Shown here: piece by piece, positions 1 to 9,300 of the stretch
Position numbering within the stretch: the first letter of the stretch is position 1
Layout: every line of letters starts with the position of its first letter
NCBI GenBank assembly: GCA_028565635.1
Contig: JAOXYB010067212.1
Span: 1 to 10,151, forward strand
Source: Phoronis ovalis
Lineage: Eukaryota > Phoronida > Phoronidae
Reading direction: 5' to 3'
DNA: 10,151 nt
The notes under the pieces: generated by a model
Told to the model about the DNA's origin: nothing
Seen by the model: only the letters and a program-made list of their open reading frames with translations
Databases searched by the model: none
Position numbers and translations under genes: made by a program

Positions 1-2
1 AT

Positions 3-38
3 GCAATTCCTTTCGCTCAAATAGCCAATTTAAACAGC
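3..38 (+). CDS. possible tail of an upstream BLTP1 exon
   Basis: Frame 3 at the left edge reads IPFAQIANLNS, which looks like ordinary protein, before a stop at 45-47. An exon could end at 38 on the GT at 39-40 (AGC|GTGCAA), in phase 0. That would join exon 1 only if exon 1 starts at 224 rather than 219. The donor is poor and only 12 codons are visible, so this is a guess. The rest of 1-218 shows nothing beyond AT-rich intron with a T-rich stretch before exon 1. Confidence 0.25.
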
Positions 39-218
39 GTGCAATGATGATTCTTCGAATCGTCGTTGTCTTGTTAATAAATGAAACACATGACTGCACT
101 GCTTGCAAAAGAACCATTGATTTCATATTCACAGTAATGAAACCATTTATTTTTGCATAACTGAAGATAACTGCAAACATTTATATCTCTTATTTTTCAT
201 TTATAATTTGATTTGAAG

Positions 219-336
219 CTGAGCCAGAGTCCACTGTTGTTGTTGAAGACAAGTTATCAAAAATAACAGCTACCATAAAGCTAACAGGATCAGTTGATAT
301 ACTTGTATCTCCATTGTCAGTAGAGGCAGTTCAAAG
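219..336 (+). CDS. BLTP1: BLTP1 exon 1 of the window
   Basis: Encodes residues 1-38 and two bases of residue 39 of the window protein, including ESTVVVEDKLSKITATIKL and GSVDILVSPLSVEAVQR. The alternating hydrophobic pattern suits beta strands of a groove repeat. The donor is CAAAG|GTAACG at 337, leaving phase 2 (AG of an Arg codon finished by exon 2). The acceptor is uncertain: AG at 217-218 after a T-rich tract is my choice (phase 1 entry), but AGs at 222-223 (phase 0) and 226-227 would also keep the frame open and change only the first residues. Intron 1 is 337-558. Confidence 0.75.
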
Positions 337-3300
337 GTAACGAGTTACAGAATTTAGTGTACCTGTGAGAACTTTTTTCTCATTTTTTTGTGTGATACTT
401 ACTAGCCAACGCCATGGTTGTAATAATATAATTACTGACATTTTCAAAACTTATGATCATAATATAACATTTGCTTCTTAGTTGTTGTATGCAATAGTAA
501 ATGAGACAAAGTGGAAAATAAGTGACACAGTGTTCTATATATGCAGTATTATTTTCAGGCATGTGGAAGCTCTGACTCCTACATTAAGCAAAGCTCATCC
601 TAATACCATTTTGGACAAGCTACATATTAGTACTTCAGAAGTTGTACAAGCTCAGAATAAACTGAAAAAAGCCATTAAAAGAGATGAAGCAAGTATTCAA
701 ATTCCTACAGAGGGTAAGATTTGTATGCCTTCGTAAGTTTTATTTGCTTGATCAGGGTAAAACAAAAAAAAGTGTATTTACTGAAGGAGTTATTAAAATT
801 ACTGACTTTATAATCAAGAATGATTAAACTGTTATGACTATGTTATTGTGGCAGCAAAATATGATTATGGAGTCTTAGCTGACTCAAAAAAATTGAGACT
901 CATTTCCTATATAGGCAACCAGCCTTAAAGTAGCCAGAGATATAATTACTGGATGTGGTATAATTTTAGTATGTAGCTCATAATTCATTGTAAATTTGAA
1001 GTGATAAAATTTATCACTGAGATATATTTTATATGTTTATTTATTTAAAAAAAAGTAGAAATCAACAGTTTATTTATTCTTTAACAAGGTTTTGAAGGAT
1101 GACAGAAAAATCAGTATTGTTTTTCCAGACAAAGAAGAAACAGAAGACACAGGCGAGTGGAAAACATCAAGATTTCAAGTTATGTTTTCTGTTGAAAAGG
1201 TAAAATTTGAAATAAAATCTCATCAAGTATTTCAGTTGTAAGTAAAACTTCTATTCGGACAGCAAGGTGTCAACTGTTGTGACACAAAATTAATAGTAAA
1301 CAAGCTATGTAAATGATATAACACGATTTAGACTCTTGTCATTTTTATCATAGATATGAACAAATTAATTTTTTTCAAATAATGTTTTATTTTCTTTTCT
1401 TTAAGAACTAAAATATAATTCTATGCTTTTGCTATTTTGTAGATAAATCTTTGCGTGTTGCAGGCTTCAGTCGTTGAAGAAACTATAAGTTTTTCGGCTC
1501 TGGAAAACGTTCATGATCTGACTTGCGTCTCTGTTTTAGCATTGTGTTTTCAAAATATGACATGTCAGTTCCTCATTAACAACCAGTCAAAGAAAATCCC
1601 AGAACTTCCATCAAGTAATCATGAAACCGAGCAAAAATCAAATCCAAATGGAAAATCTGGTTTATTTCACAAAGGTGCAAGAAATGCAGATGAAAAAGAA
1701 CTGTCTTCTAATTTCAAACGCGGGATATCTCTTGACTTTGATGAGGAAACAGAATTGCACACTGAAGAAATTATTGGCAATTTACATGTATCAAGGCTAC
1801 ATTGTCAGTTGCGCAGATTGCTAAAACATGGCTATATAGGTGCAGATACAGTGGTAACTGCCATATCTGACAATGCTTCTAAAGTGATGTTTGCCTTTAA
1901 TCAAGAACCAAGTGAGAACACTTATACTTATGCTGTAAACCGTAGTAAATCTCGAGTCAGTGTTAGGAGTTTCAAGGCAGGCACAAAAAGTGATACTAAA
2001 AATAGTACAAATGCTACCAAACCACCTGGTAAGGATTCCAAGATTTCTCTGTATCCTGAGCACAAGTCAGGTGTTATAATGTCTGAAGCTGGTATTGAAA
2101 ACATTGATCTGAAAGTTGCAAAAAGAAGTGGTTTCCAAAAAATGAAGGATCATATGGCAAAAATTGAAGAGCATCAAAAAGAAATGCGTAATCAAATTAA
2201 ATATGAGATTCTGAACGAGACAGTACCAGATGATGATTCGAAGCCTTCAACCCCCGTTTCCAAGTCCTTTAAGCGGCAAACTTTTATGAGGCAACTTTCT
2301 CAAAAAGCAGAAACTGCATTTGTGATACCTGAATCTAAAGCAAGCTCCAAGCGTTCAAGTGTCGCAGCTAATGATAGCGACACATCTATGCCATCAAGAA
2401 TTTCATATGGTTCAGAATTAGAGCAAGAGACCCAACCAGACGTGGTGGAAAATGAGAACGAATTACAAGGGGATACTTCAAACTGTGTACTAGAAATTAA
2501 TGAAGTTTGGTTCAACTTTGCTGCCCCACCATCATCAGTGGGAAAAAGCAAGGTTCATTTTACAAGGTGATTATGGTATATTTAATAGAGGGGACATATT
2601 GCTAAAAAAAAAAAATTCAGAGGCATTACAACATTCATGTACACTATATATATATTCAATTGAAAGGTGTATATTATCCAGTAGTAACCTTTCTTTTAAG
2701 AGCTGTTCCGACAGAAGTACTGGTGCGTGAAAAAAGTTTTTCTGCTTGAATGTGAATTAACCAGTTTATTTTCACCTTGCAGATTGGATTGGAATCTTCT
2801 TAGTACAGCTACACCTGCAATAAATGCTTGGTTGAATCCGGCAGACAGGCTATCTGTAGCTTTTCAAGAGCTCAGTAGAAAATCTAAGAGACGCATTTTT
2901 GCTGCTGTTGCGTGTATGATGACTGATGCTTTGGATAAGCCTAAATTCCATATGCCAATTAAGGTTAGCTGAACTGTCAAACATGTTCAATGCCCGTTAA
3001 CCTGATTATTATTGTGCACATTATGATAAATGTCTATTTCCTGTATTAATTTATCCTAGCTAATGAAAAAAGCATCTTTGTCTTCTATTAAAAATGATTT
3101 TAATTAAGATTTTAGAATTTGACTATTGCCAGGTGTATGTTCCTATTGTTGCAAACTTGGACATGCTTCAAATTTCATTTTGCATTTTATATATTTTAAT
3201 ATAACTAGCGTAATTAAGTTCAAGAGGGATTCTTGTTTTGAAACTCTTGTTTCTCCATTATTTTGCTGTTGCAGAGAAAGTACAATAGAATCACACTTCT

Positions 3301-6300
3301 GTCAAGAACTCTCCAAGAAGATCCATCGTGCCAGCTTTTCACAGTTATGAGACGATATTTAGCTCACGTTGGCTTAGATACTATTGAAACACTTGTCTCT
3401 ACTGACACGGCTCCTCAAACACTAGCACTACAGAAAGGCATCTTGGCTGCTGTTCGACAGTGGAAAAACCAGTTGTATATGCCTTTGTTAGCAGAAGCAG
3501 GTTTTCTTGATAAACAATACAAAGTTAAACCTAACATTGTCTCCTTTGCTATACCTGGTGAAGCAGAGAGTGTGGATAATTTGCATGAAGATGTTGAACA
3601 GGATGAAAATTTATCTCTACTAAATGAGGAGTGTCATAAGCTTGGTGATAGGCCTGTGCTTAACTATCATAAAACAGCTACCCATTCTATTAGTAGCATT
3701 TCTTTAGATGGTAGCGAATTTGGAGATATACCTCTTGAAGAATTCCCATCCCAGAAGTCATCTCCCATTAAGAAAATTAGTGATCCTGCAAATCACGGGT
3801 CATTACAACGAAGTCGAAGTCAGACTCCGCAAGTCGGTGCCCCTGGGACCGAGTCACCTGCAAGACTGCGTAGTCAGTCGTTGGGTATGTTTGCACACAA
3901 AGGACGGGGGTTGGATGACTTGCCAAAGACACCTACAGAAAGCATAGTAAGTGCAGAGAATATTTCTCCTGTAGAAACCCCAGCACAAGGTTTATCCAAA
4001 ATTTTAGCAGAGCTCGATGAACAACAAGATGAAGAGGAAGATTTGTACAGATGGATGGCAAGGCAACAAGAACAAGGTAAATCGCAGAGATATCCAACAT
4101 TACAAAGGTCTACAATCCTGCAAACTATGATGAGTGAACTGTCGCAAGATAATGCTAGCGTCGACTTTAAAAGTATTGCAACTATAGCTCCAGTTATGAA
4201 CCAGTTAGCAGATGCTCACATTTTGTTTGAGCCATTGTTGGATAAAATGGGAATTCATCCAGATGGTATAAATCCTTCATCACTTATGCAAAAACTTGGT
4301 GGAAATGTTTCTATTCGAGGTGTATTTAACACTTTAAGAATTGAAATCATCGAAATAAATAAACCATCTACAGGAAAAGGCAAAGGGAAAGGAAAAAGTT
4401 CCAGCAGAAAAAAACCAAGACCTCGACTTTGTGATGCTTCTGCCAATCAAGCAGCTTTCTTGTGTGAGAATTTTTTCCTCGGAATGGCTGTACAAGATGT
4501 GGTTGATTTTGATAAAAAGAAAACAGGAAACGTACTCGAAAGACACCATCCTAATACAAGAAACAAATACTTGAATATTTTGGAAATAAAACCTATCACC
4601 AAACAAGTGAATTTCTCTGTTGATGTTGATGCCATAACACAGCATGTAAACATGCCTCTGTTAAGACTTGTTCATCAAATGGTACGGGTTATTGAAAATA
4701 TCAATGTTACAAAAGACATATTAAAAGAAGCTCGTCAAACCTTTTCTGATGAGTTCCGTACTCACCGAAAGCAAGACTCTTCATCTAGTGCAGATACCCA
4801 CAGCTTTAAACAAATGGATTTGGCCAGAGGTCAGCCAGTTGCTATGGAATCACAATCATCTACCCAAGTTGGACCTGTGGAAAGTTTGGGCAGTGTGAAT
4901 TTAGATCCATCACTCTCTTCGAGATCATCAGCCGCCTTGTTGCCAAAGTTATCTAGTTCGCACTCTTTACAAAATCGACCTGCTGACTTGAAATTGATTA
5001 TTAATCCAGTTACAGTAGTACCTGGAGGTTTAAGTCCCATTCCAGAACCCGGAGCAGTACACAACCTACAGATTCCTTTGGAGTCCCCAATTCTAACCTC
5101 TCCAGCCATTGCTCAGAAAACAATTGTAGATGAAATAACAGAGAATACCCCTAAATGTTGGAGAACTATGTATCACTTGTTGGAGTTGTATTCTCGTGCT
5201 CCTGAGCCAAAAATGGTAACTAGGCATCAAAGTATGTCTAGGCTGCCCATGATTTCTGAAGAACCCGAAATGTCTACCCCAATGGGTACACCAAAAACTG
5301 CAGAGGAAGGCAGTGCCAAAGCCTTTTCTGGTTCAACTAAGAGTCGTAAGTCAACATATAGTGCACCATGGAATGTCACGAGAGGAGCTTTCACCCATAG
5401 TAAGTTATATTATATACATACGTAAATAATAGAGGGAGGAAAACTGATACTGGTAATTTATACAACTCCAAGTAAATGTACTGTAACCATATTAAAATAA
5501 TTGCATACCATCAAGTATTCTTTTTGGAACAAATTTTAAGAAATGTTACCCAGAGGTTTATCGCTGTCTTTGTCTGAAGAAAATTGGCAGTATAACTTTA
5601 AGCTTAAGATGTGTTTTTCATACTTCCTGTTATAATATTTATGCACTGTTAAATGTGTAACCTGTATTATGTATTCTAATTTAATATTGGTTTGTCATGA
5701 GATAAACTGTTTGTATAATGTGCATTTAAAAGAATACTACCTGATTTATTTGATGTTATTTAACTTTTTAGGCATTTACATTGGTGAAACAACCCCTTTC
5801 ATTGTCTTTGGTATTGCCAAAATCAAACGCACACGTATAAATGCATCTCTGAGTGGACTTATTCTTGAAGCTGAAGTCAAGAATGTTGATGCCAGCCTCA
5901 ATTATAAAGAAAAAGCTAAAGGTAAAAAATAAGCAATCTCTAACATGCATTGATGTAATCACTCAGCCAATACAAAGAACTTAAAAGATAAATATGAGAA
6001 TACTTGGTTGTGCTTGGAATGACACCAAGTTCACTATATGTGCATGGTTAAACGTTTTTAAGGGTTTGTGTGATAGCTTTCAATGATTTTGGAAATATAA
6101 TCCAGAATTATTATCACGAAATCCTAGAAAATGTTTTTGCCTACATTGCTTAGGAAACAATTTTAAGCTGGTTAGCATGTGCGGATAGAATCTAACCAGA
6201 GTAAATTAGGAATTGGTCTTTTCTGGGCTTTCTGTTTTGTTTTGACTTTATTTATTTTACATGCAGAGTATTTTGACATTTATTTCACAGACTGGATATG

Positions 6301-9300
6301 CTCATACAGCCGGTACCCCATTTTTAATTTTACTTTGTGTTTCTAGGAGTGACTAAGAGGCAGACAAGAGAGATGTCTGTTACAGCTCATATGCAACATT
6401 CTTTTGTTGCTCTACTGGAAGGAACTGCTGATCATGTTCAGTAAGAACTTTTCAAACATTCATAAGTCGAATATTGTTTTTATAATAATTGCTGTTTATG
6501 GTTTCTTAGCGTTTTTCTAAAAGTACAAATTTAACTTAAAGGTTATCAGTTTGTGAAACACTTTATTATTCAGTTTTTAATATATTTACTTTCTCATCGA
6601 AATACATCTGTGATGTTGATAGGACTCTATATGGTTTATTAAGCTTTGGACATTAAACACAAACATCACTAGAATTCTTGTTTTATAAGCAGTACAGTAT
6701 ATATCATTGCCTACAGGACTGTGGTAACAGTTAATATCCATCGTTCAGAAGCAATGTTATCTAACATTACAAAGAAAAGAAAAGAAGTGCGAGAATTAAA
6801 TTCTGCATTGATCAATATTGGTAAGATTGACATAGACATCCCTCAGCATCCGGTTGTACTTCATAGTATGGTGACAAGAAGTACCAAACGGATCAGTACT
6901 ACTCTACAAGAATTTATAAGACCACCAATATCTGTCAGGTATATATTGATATTAACAGGGGGAACACAGCCATAAAAAGAGGATATGTGTGCCTCAACAT
7001 AGCTGTTAAAATTCTGTTGTAAAGAAAGTGATATTGAAGCTTGACAACCTACCTTATTCTTTGTGACCCTGCTAAAAATAACTAACACAACCCAAAGTTC
7101 TTCATTTATAAAAAAACTCTTGTAAGTTATAAAACTGTGTCCTAACAAGTCATACTGTACAACATACATAAAGCCAAAAGGTTGATTGATACCTTTCTGA
7201 ATTTATTGTGCAAGTTAAATGATTGCTACTGAATTGTTAGAAAATTTAACTAAAGCATTATTTGTTAATATTTCAGTGTTAGTTATGGAACTATGTTTTA
7301 TATTGTGTATTTTCAGGTCAAGCGATAGTGTAGGAGATTTACCTTCTGCTCAGCAGTCTAAATCATCTAACATGACGAAGCTTCCAGAAGAGCAACCAAT
7401 CACTGCTCAGAAAGAAAACTTTGCTACCACACCATTGATTATTCATGTGAAAACTGTGCTACAAGGATTCTCTGTTGGTGCCTCTCTGCTACCTTCGTTG
7501 AAAGCACAGTATCAGGTTATATATCTTTTGCACATATTAACAAGTGCTCTATTTTGTCTACTCTAATCTAATAAAAGATTATAAAATAATTTAATAATTA
7601 GAATAAGTTACAAAATAAAATACAGTTAAAGGTACATTAAAAGACAAAAAAGTCAAATTTGTCCACAAGATCTAATAAAACATTTTCTCTCATTATAGAC
7701 GTGATAGGGTTATATATCCCTGTTCTCATCACAACCCAAGCTGCTGTATTTAAAATGACTTGTAACCAGCCAAGATGCTAATCTAATAAAAAATAATATA
7801 TTAAAACTCTAGTTTGCATGAACTAATAGTTGTTGTTTTTTAAAAATTTATTTCTGAACATCAATCAGCTAAATTGTTTAAGACATAGTTCAATTGCTGT
7901 CGCATTATTTTCCAAATCAGAGTGATTACTTAAGGTGTAATGTAAGGTTATCCGTATTTGACATAAACATGAAAAATGTAAATTATCTGTACCAACTGTA
8001 TCAGCCAATGCACATGTCTATAGACAATATAATTTATTTTCCAAACTCGATCGTTTTGGTATGGAATAAGACCTGGTTTTAGCAATTTGTCATTTACTGT
8101 AAAACAATATCCTGTCGACCATGGGTATCCTAATATATTTCAAATTAAAATAATTTGACAACTACAGGTTAAAAACTTAATTTGGATGCTGCCTTCTAGG
8201 AACTTTCAATATCATCATGCCCTAATTTCATCAATAAGGAGACATTTGTTTCTGTTTATTTACAAAAGTATTTATATAATTATATACTATAGTTAATTAA
8301 TATGGCTATTTTCTCATTTTAGGAAGTGTCTCCAATATGTTTATATGTTTTCAGATTGGACAAGTGACTGGTTCTGGAGTGACAGGAGATGATGCTAAAT
8401 GCGTTGTAGATCTCCAGTCACATGCTCTTAGTTTTAACTCGAAGGTTTGTATTTTTGGTAAAAAAAACAATAAGATACGTAAAAAGAAATTCGTATTAGC
8501 AATAACTTCACAATCAATCAAGTTGCTTAATATGTTTGTCATTTCTTCGTTGTTTTCTTTGCACCAAGAAAATAAGTACAGTGTTTTATACCCACGAAGT
8601 GACCTTCAAGATCAATTTGAATCTCTTAATGCATTAATGTTCATATGTTAAGAAGAATGACAAATATCCATCGTTATTTATCTTGTAACACAGATCAAGT
8701 GATCACATTATCATGACCTTGACCTTCAAAGTCAAAATATGTTATTTTATAGTACAGCATCTCGAAGCACTTGACAAATAAAGATGCTATTTTAAGTTGC
8801 TCAAACATGCGTGATAACACAACGATTTCCAAGTCACACAATATATACAATTGTTTGTGTCTTGTCTTTGTATTATGGAATCAATTAATAATATGACCTA
8901 GTTAAATTTGAGTTATGTGTACCTACATGTATACTGTAGTAGATCAAACTAAATACTATCTTCTCTTTTTATAGGTCTCGGAGAAAGAATCCACGACTGT
9001 ACCAACATTTGCCAGTATTGAGCTGCCTCCTATTCATGTAGCTGCAGAGTATTTGCCTTACACAACAGCAGACAATATGGCTGACAAGGACATGCTTTCT
9101 GAAGGACTTACACATAGAGAAGGATACTATGTGAATGCAATTGCTGCAGTTGGAGCATTTGAACATAGTCTCTCTACTGATTTGTTAAATCATTTGGTGT
9201 TTGCTCAGAAAGTCTTTATGAAGGTAGTCCTTTGAAAAATGATCTTTCAATACCAGATGCATATGACTTCTATTAAAATAGGTTTTTCCCTTAGCATCTT

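Noticed and set aside
380-562. Minus-strand ORF over intron 1
   Set aside because: It crosses an intron and the exon 2 acceptor, is Ile/Tyr-rich and has no recognisable feature.
870-901. Hairpin in intron 2
   Set aside because: Only about five paired bases around an A-run; expected by chance in this composition.
1104-1128. Earlier acceptor for exon 3 (GATGACAG)
   Set aside because: The frame stays open but exits in phase 2, which does not fit the phase 0 start of exon 4; the CCAG at 1128 fits on both sides.
1455-1463. GTG or other start for exon 4 as a separate gene
   Set aside because: The bases belong to the intron acceptor, and the reading frame continues from exon 3 without a break.
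4255-4653. Overlapping minus-strand ORFs opposite exon 6
   Set aside because: They lie wholly inside a strongly supported plus-strand exon and have no domain-like pattern, so they are shadows.
7894-8082. 62-codon ORF in intron 10
   Set aside because: No splice signals, no resemblance to BLTP1 and AT-driven composition; chance open frame.
8337-8651. 104-codon plus-strand ORF around exon 11
   Set aside because: Its first part is exon 11, but past 8444 it reads through the donor into intron with low-complexity Lys/Asn and no family resemblance.
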